From Opitutales bacterium (GTDB taxonomy: Bacteria > Verrucomicrobiota > Verrucomicrobiia > Opitutales > Oceanipulchritudinaceae): a stretch of 33,712 nucleotides of DNA. The stretch covers positions 1 through 33,712 of the forward strand of contig SKLD01000211.1 in the NCBI GenBank assembly GCA_007123395.1, written 5' to 3'. This document shows positions 7,188 to 17,481 of this stretch, one piece after another (within the stretch, counting starts at the first letter, position 1; every line of letters begins with the position of its first letter). The position numbers and the translations under genes are program-made. Under the pieces are notes generated by a model that searched no databases, was not told the origin of the DNA, and saw only the letters and a program-made list of their open reading frames with translations.

Positions 7188-9512
7188 TCACCCTCCGGGC
7201 AGTTCAACCTCGACATGCACCATCGCGTCGGCTTCCGGCCACGGCAACAGCCCGTCTTGCAGCGGTTGCCCTTCAGCTCGTACCTCCGGTGTGGAAATAC
7301 CTTTCGTCCGGCGGATGCGGATATCGAGGACAGCCCCGCGGATGCGCCGTTCGATGCGCGCGCCGAGCCAGTGACCGGGAAGGCGCGGGCGGATGCGGAT
7401 GCCGTCCCACCGAGGTTCAATGCCGAAGAGTCCTTCGCTGACGGTGCGGAGATACCATGCGCTCGTGCCTGTGTTGGGCGAATGACTGCTCTGCCCCGCA
7501 ACTTCGGGATACTGCGAACCGCGGTAGAAATTCGGTATGTAGAGGGGTAACTGCCCTGCCTTTTCAATGGGCACGCCCTCCTTACCGCCGGGCAACAGGC
7601 GACGGAGATTGCGCCACGCGTCGTCCGCCGCGCCGTATTGGAACAGCCCGTAGGCCCAAAACACAACGGCGTGGCAGTAGACGGAACCGTTTTCGCCGGT
7701 GCCGGGTGTCTTGAGCGCAATCTTGCCCACATCCTCGCGCATGCCGGGGAAGGACGGTGCCAGCAACATCGGCCCAGCCGGAGTGTCAAGGTGCTCCGCC
7801 ACAGCCGCGCGCAGGGCGTCGAGGCGGTCCGCCGGGGCCGCGCGAGAAATCAGCGCCCAACTCTGCGCGTTCAAGAAGACGCGGCCTTCCGGGCAGTCGG
7901 CGGCACCGAGCCAGCGGCCCGCGTCGGTCGTGGCGCGGCGGTACCACGCGCCGTCCCACGCCAGCTCGTTGACGACGCGGCGGCAGGCGTCCGCCTCACG
8001 GCGGCAAGCGGCGGCCCAGTCGGCGTCGCCCCGCCGCTCCGCCACCGGCACCCACTCGTCGAGGGCATAAGCCAACGCCTGTGTGAGCCAAACCGATTCG
8101 CCCTTCTCCAGCGGGCCGACCATGTTGAGGGGATCGTTCCAGTCGCCTTGCCCGATGCGGGAGAGCCCGCGTTCCGTGCGATCGGCGAGAATCCAGCGCA
8201 GGGCGCGGTTCACGTGCTCGTAGACCGTGGCCTCTTCGCCGTCGGCAAAGGGTCGCTCTTCGTCGAGAATACCCCAATCGCCCGTCTCGTGCAGGTAGCA
8301 GACAATGGCCGGTGCCGCCCACACCCCGCTATCCTTGTGCGGAATCTTGGTAATCGGCATGATTTCGGCATCCGGCTGCATAGGCAGACCGTGGGGCAGA
8401 AAACCGTCCCGGCGCTGGTGCTCCCAAAGCTGCACGAACCAACGGCGCGAGGTCGCCGGGTCCATAAGCGACGCCGCCATCGCGTCCTGCAGGGCATTGC
8501 GCGCTTGGGGCGAAGGGTTGAAACGCAGCGTGCGGCCGACGCGCAGGACGCGGTCGGGCAGCCAGTGGTTGACATAGTGGTCGAACTCGGCGTCGGGGGT
8601 TTCGATGCGCATCGGCGCAGGGAATGCATCCTTCCACGCGCGGCGCGCACTGGCGATTTCTCGGCCGGCCCCGGGCGCGAGGTATTTTTTCCGTGTGGCG
8701 GCGATCTCCGCGTCATCCGCCGCCGGACCCATGAGGAGGGTGAGCCCGTAGTCGGCGCCGGGATCGAGATTGACCGGAAACTGCATGGCGGCAACACCCT
8801 CGGCGTAGCGCAACGGAACATCCCCGAGAGACGCACGGGTGAGGGCCTCCGGACGGCTCCAGTCGCCGAAGCCAAGGAACGCCGCCTGCGAGGCGCACCA
8901 GCTTGCAGGCTCCTTGTCGGCAAGCACATAGGTGATATTGCGCCGCTTCGCCAACTTGTAATAATCGTCTATCGCCACATAATACGGAAAGTAGCGCATG
9001 ACGATGCCTCCGGCCTCCGCTTCGTAGACAGCCTGCTGGTCCAGCAACCCCGGAAAGCCGAGCGGAAAAGCCGTCGTGAGGTCAAAACGCAGGGCGGTGC
9101 TCCCGTCATTGCGGAGGCGCAGTTCCCAGCGCTCGGCCAGGCCGTCGTGCGGCAACTCGACGCGCAGGCGGCAGTCCAACCCACCGCGCACGACGTGCCA
9201 TGAGAGCGCTTCCGGGCTTGCCTCGAAGACAAACTGATCCGGATCGGCATAAACCGGGCCGAAAGGCAGGCTCCAAAGACCGCCGTCCTCACCCCGGATA
9301 TAGAACCACCGCCCGGTACCCGCGTAGGGCGTCGGGTTGGGCTGCTGGAACGCTCCGCCGCCGCGCCCCCGGTGGTCGAGGTGGAGGCACATGCGGTCGT
9401 TCCACAAATCATAGTCCGCGCGCTCGATGAGACGCGGGTCAGTGAGCTTGAAAGCGCGGCCGCCCTCGATGAAGACGGTGGGCAGCGGGGAAATACCGGG
9501 GGGTTCAGCCAT
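7188..9512 (-). CDS. glycoside hydrolase family 94-like phosphorylase (glycosyltransferase 36 type)
   Basis: 774 aa with 'RFNPSPQARNALQDAMA', 'ILADRTERGLSRIGQGDWNDPLNMVG' (catalytic-acid DWND motif), 'KTPGTGENGSVYCHAVVFWAYGLF', 'SPNTGTSAWYLRTVSEGLFGIEPRWDGIRIRPRLP'. Confidence 0.85.
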   Translation of the reverse strand: MAEPPGISPLPTVFIEGGRAFKLTDPRLIERADYDLWNDRMCLHLDHRGRGGGAFQQPNPTPYAGTGRWFYIRGEDGGLWSLPFGPVYADPDQFVFEASPEALSWHVVRGGLDCRLRVELPHDGLAERWELRLRNDGSTALRFDLTTAFPLGFPGLLDQQAVYEAEAGGIVMRYFPYYVAIDDYYKLAKRRNITYVLADKEPASWCASQAAFLGFGDWSRPEALTRASLGDVPLRYAEGVAAMQFPVNLDPGADYGLTLLMGPAADDAEIAATRKKYLAPGAGREIASARRAWKDAFPAPMRIETPDAEFDHYVNHWLPDRVLRVGRTLRFNPSPQARNALQDAMAASLMDPATSRRWFVQLWEHQRRDGFLPHGLPMQPDAEIMPITKIPHKDSGVWAAPAIVCYLHETGDWGILDEERPFADGEEATVYEHVNRALRWILADRTERGLSRIGQGDWNDPLNMVGPLEKGESVWLTQALAYALDEWVPVAERRGDADWAAACRREADACRRVVNELAWDGAWYRRATTDAGRWLGAADCPEGRVFLNAQSWALISRAAPADRLDALRAAVAEHLDTPAGPMLLAPSFPGMREDVGKIALKTPGTGENGSVYCHAVVFWAYGLFQYGAADDAWRNLRRLLPGGKEGVPIEKAGQLPLYIPNFYRGSQYPEVAGQSSHSPNTGTSAWYLRTVSEGLFGIEPRWDGIRIRPRLPGHWLGARIERRIRGAVLDIRIRRTKGISTPEVRAEGQPLQDGLLPWPEADAMVHVEVELPGG

Positions 9513-9572
9513 CTTGGCCTTCAGCTTGCAGTTGCAGCGCGAAGGCTCAAGCGTGGATTGAAGGTGCCCGCG

Positions 9573-9776
9573 CTACACCTTTTCGACCTTCGTCGCGCAC
9601 GGACCCTTTGGTCCGCTGCCGACCTCAAACTGGACCTTGTCGCCGTCGTTTAACGTGGCGTAGCCTTCTACATTTATTCCGGTGTGATGGACAAAGAGGT
9701 CTTTGCCGCCGTCGTCCGGCGTGATAAACCCATATCCTTTTTCAGCATCAAACCATTTTACCGAGCCTGTATTCAT
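9573..9776 (-). CDS. cold-shock protein (CspA family)
   Basis: [70 protein letters not shown]1 (KGYGFI) and RNP2 (LFVHH) motifs. Confidence 0.96.
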   Translation of the reverse strand: MNTGSVKWFDAEKGYGFITPDDGGKDLFVHHTGINVEGYATLNDGDKVQFEVGSGPKGPCATKVEKV

Positions 9777-9991
9777 ATTACTTGTATTGCCTGAATGTAA
9801 TTCGCATCGCCGACCGTTTTGCCGACTCTGCAATCATGGGTCTGCGGGCAAAGTCCGCTTGTGTCGCTAAAATTCGCAGCCTACGGCAAAGAAAATCCGC
9901 CGGGCGACACCTCTGCGGCATGAGCGGCCACCGGCGCGGGAAGATTCGACAGATCCCGGTACAGTCCACAGAACCCACAAACAATCCCGCA

Positions 9992-11782
9992 ATGGCCGAC
10001 ATCACCAATATCTCCGCCTACAAGTTCACGCCTATGGACGACCTCAAGGCGCTGCGCGAAGACCTGCGTGCCTTCTGCCGTGCCGAGGGCCTCAAAGGCA
10101 CGATCCTTCTCGCCGCCGAGGGCATAAATCTCTTCGTTGCCGGTCCCCGCGCGGGCATCGACGCGCTTGTCGTGCGCCTACGGGCGCTGCCCGGCCTATC
10201 CGGTCTTACCCCGAAATACAGCCTGAGCGCGCACCAGCCCTTCAACCGCATGCTGGTGCGGATCAAAAAGGAAATCATCGCCTTCGGCATTGAGGGCGTC
10301 GACCCTGCCCGCCAACCGTCGCGCCGCATCGCCCCGCGCGAGTTGAAACAATGGCTCGACGAAGGCCGACCCGTCACCCTCCTCGACACACGCAACGACT
10401 ACGAAGTGCGGCTCGGCACCTTCAAAGGCGCCGTCCCCGCCGGGATTGACCGCTTCCGCGACTTTCCGCGCGCGGCGCAGGCCCTCGGCGACCTGCGCGG
10501 CCAAACCGTCGTCACCTTCTGCACCGGGGGTATCCGCTGCGAAAAGGCCGCTCCTCTCCTCGAACAGGAAGGGTTCACCGACGTCCTCCAACTCGACGGC
10601 GGTATCCTCAAATATTTCGAGGAATGCGGCGGAGCGCACTACGAGGGCGAATGCTTCGTCTTCGACCAGCGCGTCGGCGTCGACCCCGCCCTGAACGAAA
10701 CACAATCCGCCGTATGCCACAACTGCCTCGCCCCGCTTACACCCGAAGAGCAGGAAGACCCGCGCTACACGCCCCCGCACGCCTGCCCCCGCTGCCACAA
10801 GGACGACGCGGAACGGCAAGCCGCCCGCATCGCCAGACTCCAGGCGGCCATCGACAAAGCCGTCCGCCCCCTCCCCGGTGCGTCTCCGTGTAAAAACGCC
10901 CGCCCGGTCAACGTACCCAAACGCTATGACGGCGCCAGCGTCCTGACCTTCCTCGCTGGACTGCTGCCGCAAATTCCGGCGGAGCACTGGGCGACCGAGT
11001 GCGCCGCCGGGCGCATCCGCGATGCAAGCGGAACGAGCCTCGCCGCCGACACCGCCGTGCGCGCCGGGCAGCGGCTCCTGCACATCCGCCCGGAAGAAAC
11101 CGAGCCCGATGTCGACGGAAACATCCGTGTGCTCCACGAAGACGACGACCTCCTCGTCCTCGCCAAACCCGCGCCCCTTCCCATGCATCCGGGCGGACGC
11201 TACAACCGCAACACCCTCGTTCATATCCTCGGTCTCGCCTGCGCCCCCTTCAAACCGCGTCCGGCGCACCGGCTCGACGCCAACACGACCGGTCTCGTCG
11301 TCTGCGCCCGCACGCGCCGCGTCGCCCGCCTCCTGCAACCGCTCTTCACCCGGGGCGCGGTCGAGAAAACCTACCTCGCGCGCGTGCGCGGCCAGCCCCA
11401 AACCGACACTTTCACGTGCGACGCACCGGTCTCCGCGTCACCCGTCGCCACAGGGTGCCGCACCGTCGACGAAGCCAACGGTCTGCCCGCGCGCACGGAA
11501 TTCACGTTACAATCGCGCAACCCGGACGACAACACCGCGCTGCTCGTGGCACACCCCGTCACCGGTCGCACCAACCAAATCCGCGTGCATCTCTGGCACC
11601 TCGGCATGCCCGTCGCGGGCGACCCCGCCTACCTTCCGGAGGGGCGCATAGGGCCCGTCCAAACCCTTCCCGTCGATGCCCCGCCCCTTTGCCTGCACGC
11701 ATGGAAGCTCACCTTCGCCCACCCGCTGACGGGCGAGCCGCTTCAGTTCGAAGCCCCGCCACCCGCATGGGCGGTATTGTAG
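9992..11782 (+). CDS. fusion protein: TrhO/UPF0176 rhodanese-type tRNA uridine hydroxylase + RluA-family pseudouridine synthase with S4-like linker
   Basis: N-terminal half: LKGTILLAAEGINLFVAG...LDTRNDYEVRLGTFKGA...VTFCTGGIRCEKAAPLL...CHNCLAPLTPEEQEDPRYTPPHACPRCH (TrhO). C-terminal half: DDDLLVLAKPAPLPMHPGGRYNRNTLVHIL...AHRLDANTTGLVVCARTRRVARLLQPLF...HPVTGRTNQIRVHLWHLGMPVAGDPAY (RluA). One uninterrupted frame. Confidence 0.92.
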   Translation: MADITNISAYKFTPMDDLKALREDLRAFCRAEGLKGTILLAAEGINLFVAGPRAGIDALVVRLRALPGLSGLTPKYSLSAHQPFNRMLVRIKKEIIAFGIEGVDPARQPSRRIAPRELKQWLDEGRPVTLLDTRNDYEVRLGTFKGAVPAGIDRFRDFPRAAQALGDLRGQTVVTFCTGGIRCEKAAPLLEQEGFTDVLQLDGGILKYFEECGGAHYEGECFVFDQRVGVDPALNETQSAVCHNCLAPLTPEEQEDPRYTPPHACPRCHKDDAERQAARIARLQAAIDKAVRPLPGASPCKNARPVNVPKRYDGASVLTFLAGLLPQIPAEHWATECAAGRIRDASGTSLAADTAVRAGQRLLHIRPEETEPDVDGNIRVLHEDDDLLVLAKPAPLPMHPGGRYNRNTLVHILGLACAPFKPRPAHRLDANTTGLVVCARTRRVARLLQPLFTRGAVEKTYLARVRGQPQTDTFTCDAPVSASPVATGCRTVDEANGLPARTEFTLQSRNPDDNTALLVAHPVTGRTNQIRVHLWHLGMPVAGDPAYLPEGRIGPVQTLPVDAPPLCLHAWKLTFAHPLTGEPLQFEAPPPAWAVL

Positions 11783-11916
11783 CCTCCACGGCCTTCCATG
11801 AAACTTCACGGATTATGCGGGCTGGCGGGCGACCGCACGTTTCATTTAATGTGGTTCACCCGTGCGCGTTCCCGGATGTTGGCTCCTGTGATAAACTCCG
11901 GCGGCGACGCCGCGCA

Positions 11917-14388
11917 TCAGGCCTCCATGCGCACGAGGACTTTGCAGGTGACACCCTCGGGCTGCGGGGGGACGAGGTTGCCCTCGATGGCTTTGCCGTC
12001 GACTTCGACGGTGAGTCGGCCCTTGCAGATGCCCTTGGGCTTTTCGATACGGATCTCATAGCGGGCGCCGCGGAAGTCGCGGCTCATTTCGGACCACTCC
12101 CAGTCCGAGGGCAGACAGGGGTCGATGCGCAGGCCGCCCACTTCCGGCTCGACGCCGAGCATGTGCTGCTGTACGTTGAGGAGCGTCCAGCAGGCTGTGC
12201 CCGTGGCCCATGCGTGGCTGCCCTCACCGGGGCGGTCGGACTCCGGGGCGTAGGTAAACTGCGGGGCCACGTAGGGCTCGATGCGGTAGAGGTCGGGGTC
12301 GGCCTCGTGGCGCACGCAGGGCAGCATCTTCTTGAGAACTTCATATCCCTTGTCACCACGCCCGCCCTTGAACTCGGCCCACACGCGCCAGCGGGAATTG
12401 TGCCCCTGGAGCGACCCGTTTTCCTTGGTGCCCGGCGCGAAGCGGCTAATGATGCCCGCACGCGGCTCAGGCTTCGGGAACGGCGGGTAGAAGCAGTAGC
12501 TGCCGTGCTCGGTATCGAGGTATTTGTCGAAGGCGGCGAAGATCTTCTTGTTCTGCTCCTCCGTCGTCATGCCCGCGACAATGGCGAAGGCATTGGGATT
12601 GCCGAAGATCATGCCGCCTTCCTTGTTGTCCTTGCTCCCGAGGATCCAGCCGCTGTCGTGCGTCGCACGCCAATACCAGTCGCCGTCCCAGCAGAGTTCG
12701 TTGGTTTTGGCGATGAGGCCGGCCTCGCGTTTCTTGTATTCGGCGAGGCGCTCGTAGTCGCCCATATGCTCCATGCAATCGTAGAAGAGGCGCAGGCAAA
12801 TGACGGCCCAACCGCTGAGCATAGAGGACTCTCCTTTGCCTTTGTTGCCCATCTGGTCGAGGGCGTCGTTCCAATCGGCCTTCAGGATAAGAGGTAATCC
12901 GCGCTCGGAGAACTGGCTCCAGAAAAACTCCATGCCGGCGATGGCATGCTCGTAGATGGTGGCGTCCGGCTTCTTCGAGCGGCCGGAGATGCAGGTCTGC
13001 GGGTCGACCCACGGCGTCTTTTCCTTGAGAATGGAGAAGTCGCCGGTCTCGCGCACGTAGTGGCCGAGAATGAAGAGCGGGTTGAGCGGGTCGTCGGAGT
13101 GGAAGGTGCGCGTACCCTGCATGGAGACGAAGTTGCCCCCGTGCGCGTAGTCCCCGCCGTCGAACTGCCAGATCATGATCTTCTCTTTGATCAGGCTGCG
13201 AACCCATGCGGGGTCCTGGGGAAGGCGGCTGACGGCGTCCTGGCAAGCGTCGCGCACGCCGAAGTTGTAGATACCGAAATAGCAGTAGCCTGTGTTCCGG
13301 TTCCACCACGAAAGATTGGACCCTTGGTACTTAAACCAAAGATTGACCATGAGGTTGAGGTCGTCGTCCGGCGTGCGCACCTGCGGGGTGGAGACGACTT
13401 TCTTCCAGTAGGCCTGGTTGTTGTCGAAGGCGGCCTTCGCCTGCTCCACCGTGCCGTATTTGGATGTCAGCTCGGAGACTTTGCCGTATGCTTGGTCGAC
13501 GGCACCGAGAATGATGACGTATTCGGCGCTCTCGCCCGGACGAAGGGTGAAGCGGTGCTGGAGGGCGGCGCAGGCATCGCGGCCGGTGCCGACCTTGTTG
13601 CGCAGCTTGCCCGCGTCCATGACCTGCGGATTGGCCAGATCACGGTAGCTGCCGACGAACTCGTAGCGGTCGCCCTCGTAGCCGGCGACCTCGGCGGAGG
13701 AAGCAAAGACCACGGCGTGGTCGAAGGGGATGTTGTTTTCGTCGCTGTTGGCCGCCTGCCAGCCGCCCACATATTTGACCCACTGCACGTTGCGCGTGAC
13801 GACGGCGTTGTCCTCAAAGGACTGGCGGTTGAAGAGCAGGTAGAACTCCCGCCAAGCGGTGTCCTCATACCAGTTGCCAAGCGCAAGCTCTGAGAAATTC
13901 GTCGCCGAAATCGTGCGGGGTCGGTCCGATTCGTTTGTGATCTTGACGAGCCAGAGCAGGCAGGCGTCGCCGTCGAGGGCCGGGTTGGGGTCGCCCGCGT
14001 CCGGCATGGGGCAGAAATATTTGATTTCCGAGGAGATGCCGCTCTGGCACGCGCGAATGGCGTTGAAGCCCATGCCGATCTCGCACTCCCAGTCCTCCAG
14101 TTCCTTCGTCGGCGGGTAGCCGTTGGCGCTCCACCACTCGCCCGACTCCTCGTCGCGCAAGTAGACAAACTTACCCGTCGTGTCGCGGGGCACGCCGTCG
14201 ATATGCCAGCGCGTAATGCGCCCGACAGTCGGGTTGCCGAGGAAGCTGTAGCCGCCGCCAAGGTGGCTGCAAACGTCGCACCATGCGCCGTTGGAGAGAA
14301 CGTTCATCCACGGGCGGTCCAAGAGCGGACGCCGGAGGAGAAACGAAGAACCGTCTTCGGAGAATTGACCGTATTTTGTGGGTTTCAT
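11917..14388 (-). CDS. glycoside hydrolase family 94-like phosphorylase (cellobiose-phosphorylase-type architecture)
   Basis: MKPTKYGQFSEDGSSFLLRRPLLDRPWMNVLSNGAWCDVCSHLGGGYSFL...GVRDACQDAVSRLP...PLILKADWNDALDQMG...FAPGTKENGSLQGHNSRWRVWAEF...EGSHAWATGTACWTLLNVQQHMLGVEPEVGGLRIDPCLP. Confidence 0.92.
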   Translation of the reverse strand: MKPTKYGQFSEDGSSFLLRRPLLDRPWMNVLSNGAWCDVCSHLGGGYSFLGNPTVGRITRWHIDGVPRDTTGKFVYLRDEESGEWWSANGYPPTKELEDWECEIGMGFNAIRACQSGISSEIKYFCPMPDAGDPNPALDGDACLLWLVKITNESDRPRTISATNFSELALGNWYEDTAWREFYLLFNRQSFEDNAVVTRNVQWVKYVGGWQAANSDENNIPFDHAVVFASSAEVAGYEGDRYEFVGSYRDLANPQVMDAGKLRNKVGTGRDACAALQHRFTLRPGESAEYVIILGAVDQAYGKVSELTSKYGTVEQAKAAFDNNQAYWKKVVSTPQVRTPDDDLNLMVNLWFKYQGSNLSWWNRNTGYCYFGIYNFGVRDACQDAVSRLPQDPAWVRSLIKEKIMIWQFDGGDYAHGGNFVSMQGTRTFHSDDPLNPLFILGHYVRETGDFSILKEKTPWVDPQTCISGRSKKPDATIYEHAIAGMEFFWSQFSERGLPLILKADWNDALDQMGNKGKGESSMLSGWAVICLRLFYDCMEHMGDYERLAEYKKREAGLIAKTNELCWDGDWYWRATHDSGWILGSKDNKEGGMIFGNPNAFAIVAGMTTEEQNKKIFAAFDKYLDTEHGSYCFYPPFPKPEPRAGIISRFAPGTKENGSLQGHNSRWRVWAEFKGGRGDKGYEVLKKMLPCVRHEADPDLYRIEPYVAPQFTYAPESDRPGEGSHAWATGTACWTLLNVQQHMLGVEPEVGGLRIDPCLPSDWEWSEMSRDFRGARYEIRIEKPKGICKGRLTVEVDGKAIEGNLVPPQPEGVTCKVLVRMEA

Positions 14389-14545
14389 GGATCTTCTGTT
14401 TTTTGCGGTGGAATTGATGCCCGAACGGCGGGAAAAAGCGGGGAAGCCTAAGAAACCGCCCGAGCGTAAAAACAAAGAGCAGATGCCAGCCCCCCGATTG
14501 GCTTCAAGACAAACCCGATCTAACTTCAAGAAATATCCAAAACAG

Positions 14546-14588
14546 CCGGTTACAAGAGTCTCTTGAGAGAAAGCGCGCTCTTGACCGG
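14546..14588. terminator. probable bidirectional rho-independent terminator downstream of the NtrC-type regulator gene
   Basis: ccggt(ta)caagag ... ctcttgaccgg inverted repeat. TTTTTT follows on + (14591-14596) and a shorter GTTTT follows on -, just after the stop at 14614. Confidence 0.6.
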
Positions 14589-14613
14589 GGTTTTTTGGAT
14601 TGCAGGAAGATGC

Positions 14614-16164
14614 TCAGACCCGGAGATCGAGCTGCTGGATACGCTTGCGGAGGGTGGCACGGGTCATGCCAAGGAGGGCGCTGGCCTTGACTTGGTTGCC
14701 TTCGGTCTCGGCGAGGACGCGGACGATCATCTCTTTCTCAATGACTTGGAGAAGACCTTCGTCGCATTCGCCGCGCAGGCGTTTGTAGAGCTGATCGACG
14801 GCTTCGTCGAGAGAGGGAACCGGGGCGGCGGCACCGATAACAGGAGGGACGGGGACTGCGGGCGCGGAGGTTGCGGCAACCGTCTGTCCGGTATCGGCGG
14901 CGGTCCGGTCCTCCGCTGCCCCGGCGGATTCCCCGACACCGTCGGAGGCCGGACCTCCGGGGGCAGCGGTCGAGCAGGCGGCGATTTCGAGGGGAAGGTC
15001 TTTGGTGAGTATAGTGTCTCCTTTGGCAACGACGGCGCTGCGCTGGACGACATTCTCGAGTTCACGGACGTTTCCCGGCCAGTCGTAGAGGGTGAGCGCA
15101 CGCATGGCTTCGTCGGAGACGCGGCGCACCGGCGAACGTCGCTCTTTGCTCAGGCGCTGGAGCATGAAATCGACAAGCGCGGGAACATCCTCGCGCCTCT
15201 CGCGCAGGCCCGGCATGCGGATGCGCATGACGTTGAGGCGGTAGTAGAGGTCCTCGCGGAACTGCTTTTCCTCGACCATCTTCTCAAGGTCTTTGTTGGT
15301 CGCGGCGATGAGGCGAACGTCGACCTTGATCGTCTCATTGCCGCCGACGCGCTGGATTTCGCCCTCCTGAAGGGCACGGAGTATTTTCGTCTGCGTGGGC
15401 AGGGCCATATCGCCAATTTCGTCGAGGAAAAGCGTGCCGCCATCGCACAACTCAAACTTGCCCGTGCGCTGCTGGGTGGCGCCTGTAAAGGAACCTTTCT
15501 CGTGCCCGAAGAGCTCGGACTCGATGAGGTTTTCGGGGATGGCCGCACAATTGACGGCGACGAAATGCCGGTTGGCACGGTGGCTGTGGCGGTAGATACA
15601 GCGGGCGACGAGTTCCTTGCCGGTGCCGCTCTCGCCCGTGATCATGACCGTGACGTCGCTGGCGGCGACCTGCCCGATGATTTTGAAGACCTCCTGCATG
15701 GGCTCGGAACTGCCGACAATGCCCTCTTTGTAGTCGTCGCTGTTGAGGATGGGGCTGTACTGCGTCTCCCGCGCGCTCGCGAGGTCGTTGTGCGCCTTGA
15801 TCGCCTTACTGACGAGGGAGAGGACCTTCTTGATGTCGAAGGGCTTGATGATGTAGTCGAAGGCCCCGAACTTCATTGCCTCGATGGCCGTCTGCGTGGT
15901 GCCGAAGGCGGTCATGAGGATAACCATCGAATGCGGGCTGGCGGAGCGCAGGTGCTGGAGCGTCTCGATGCCCGTGATCCCCTGCATACGGTTGTCGAGG
16001 AAGACAACGGGCGGCTGCGATTTCTCGGCGCGCTCGATACCCTCTTCGCCACTCGAAGCGCTCTCGACCGCATAGCCGTTCGCCGCGAGGACTCGTTCCA
16101 GCGAGTAACGGATCTCGGAGTCATCGTCGATGACGAGGATGGACGTTTTCAGTTCGGCGCTCAT
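14614..16164 (-). CDS. sigma-54-dependent response regulator (NtrC/AtoC family)
   Basis: Receiver domain [24 protein letters not shown]...[16 protein letters not shown]+ domain [20 protein letters not shown]...[38 protein letters not shown]; Fis-type [26 protein letters not shown]. Confidence 0.96.
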   Translation of the reverse strand: MSAELKTSILVIDDDSEIRYSLERVLAANGYAVESASSGEEGIERAEKSQPPVVFLDNRMQGITGIETLQHLRSASPHSMVILMTAFGTTQTAIEAMKFGAFDYIIKPFDIKKVLSLVSKAIKAHNDLASARETQYSPILNSDDYKEGIVGSSEPMQEVFKIIGQVAASDVTVMITGESGTGKELVARCIYRHSHRANRHFVAVNCAAIPENLIESELFGHEKGSFTGATQQRTGKFELCDGGTLFLDEIGDMALPTQTKILRALQEGEIQRVGGNETIKVDVRLIAATNKDLEKMVEEKQFREDLYYRLNVMRIRMPGLRERREDVPALVDFMLQRLSKERRSPVRRVSDEAMRALTLYDWPGNVRELENVVQRSAVVAKGDTILTKDLPLEIAACSTAAPGGPASDGVGESAGAAEDRTAADTGQTVAATSAPAVPVPPVIGAAAPVPSLDEAVDQLYKRLRGECDEGLLQVIEKEMIVRVLAETEGNQVKASALLGMTRATLRKRIQQLDLRV

Positions 16165-16231
16165 GATGTGCGGGTGACGAATAAATTGGAGGCGCCTTGC
16201 CGGGCGCGAATAAACGAGCGAAGGTATTTTC

Positions 16232-17380
16232 ATGGGCCGCGCATGGTCAATTCCCTTGTTCCGCGTCTTCGGCATCCGCCTTGAGATGCACATCACTTTC
16301 GTTCTCATCCTCGCCTATGCGGCCTGGATGGGCAGCGGTTACGACGGTGCGCGGGGAGCGGCATGGAGCGTGTTGCTCGTCGCGCTGCTTTTTGTCTGCG
16401 TGGTTCTCCACGAGTTGGGCCACAGTCTCACGGCCCGGCTCTACGGAATTCCGACACACCGCATTCTCCTCCTGCCCATCGGGGGAATGGCGCAACTGGC
16501 GGAGATGCCGCGCGAGCCATGGCGCGAGTTTTTCATCACGGCGGCGGGACCGGCGGTGAACGTGGCCATCGTCCTCTTGATCGGGGTGCCTCTCTGGGCG
16601 GCGGGACTCGTCCCCACCACGGAGCAGGAGATCCTCTCCGTTTTCCGGGACTACACCCCACTCGCCCTCGCGCTCACGCTGCTTGTCTACAACGTGATCA
16701 TGGCGGTCTTCAACCTCATCCCGGTCTTTCCCATGGACGGGGGCCGCATCTTCCGTTCGCTCCTCGCCATGCGCCTCTCTTACCTGCACGCCACACGCGT
16801 GGCCGCATGGGTGGCCAAACCGCTGGCGGCGGCGGGGGCGATTTACGCCCTCATCGGCCCCGGACACATCCTCCTCGCGCTGCTCTTTGCCTTTATCTAT
16901 ATCGCGGGCGACATGGAATACCGGATGGTGGAGCGGCAGGAACGTTTCCGTGATCAAGTCGTCGGCGACCTGACGGCACGCTTTGTGCGGACCGTACCGG
17001 GACACCTCTCCATCGAAGACGCCCTCTGGCTCATGCAGCACGAACAACCGCGGGAAATCGTCGTCCAGAACGGCGGCGGCCCCGTGCGCATTCTGACTCC
17101 CGGAGACCTCCGCCGCGCAGCGCGCGAACTACCTCACTCAACCTCCCTTGACGCCATCGCCCCGCGCCCGTCCATTCACTTGCAGGCGGGCTGGCCTTTC
17201 GGCGTTCTCTCAAAGGAACTGGCACGCCGGACCGAAGACCGATTCGCCGTCTACAACGGAACCGACTTCCTCGGTATCCTGCGCTGCGACGATCTGGAAC
17301 GCGCCGCCGACTGGGAACGCCTGCGCACCACTCCGCCCGACACTACGCCCTCCCGCCGCGGCTGGAAGCCGTGGGGATAA
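16232..17380 (+). CDS. M50-family (site-2 protease-like) membrane metalloprotease with C-terminal CBS-like region
   Basis: [17 protein letters not shown] (HExxH), [19 protein letters not shown] (NxxPxxPxDGG), several TM segments, soluble C-terminal domain resembling the Rip/SpoIVFB-CBS class. Confidence 0.9.
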   Translation: MGRAWSIPLFRVFGIRLEMHITFVLILAYAAWMGSGYDGARGAAWSVLLVALLFVCVVLHELGHSLTARLYGIPTHRILLLPIGGMAQLAEMPREPWREFFITAAGPAVNVAIVLLIGVPLWAAGLVPTTEQEILSVFRDYTPLALALTLLVYNVIMAVFNLIPVFPMDGGRIFRSLLAMRLSYLHATRVAAWVAKPLAAAGAIYALIGPGHILLALLFAFIYIAGDMEYRMVERQERFRDQVVGDLTARFVRTVPGHLSIEDALWLMQHEQPREIVVQNGGGPVRILTPGDLRRAARELPHSTSLDAIAPRPSIHLQAGWPFGVLSKELARRTEDRFAVYNGTDFLGILRCDDLERAADWERLRTTPPDTTPSRRGWKPWG

Positions 17381-17481
17381 CGATGCCGATGAGCCATCCT
17401 GGGACGGGTTGGACGCTGATGGATCTGCCAACGCCAACCGGGTTACGCGGTCTGAAGAATCTGCTCCGCCGTAGCCGCCGC

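Noticed and set aside
7638-9203. 521-aa plus-strand ORF opposite the first GH94 gene
   Set aside because: Arg/Pro/Ala/Gly-rich shadow translation of the GH94 frame without family motifs.
10999-12897. 632-aa plus-strand ORF spanning the TrhO-RluA end and the GH94 C-terminus
   Set aside because: Overlaps two well-supported genes in other frames; low-complexity Arg/Pro-rich composition.
14563-16284. 573-aa plus-strand ORF opposite the NtrC-type regulator
   Set aside because: Antisense shadow of a highly conserved sigma-54 activator gene.
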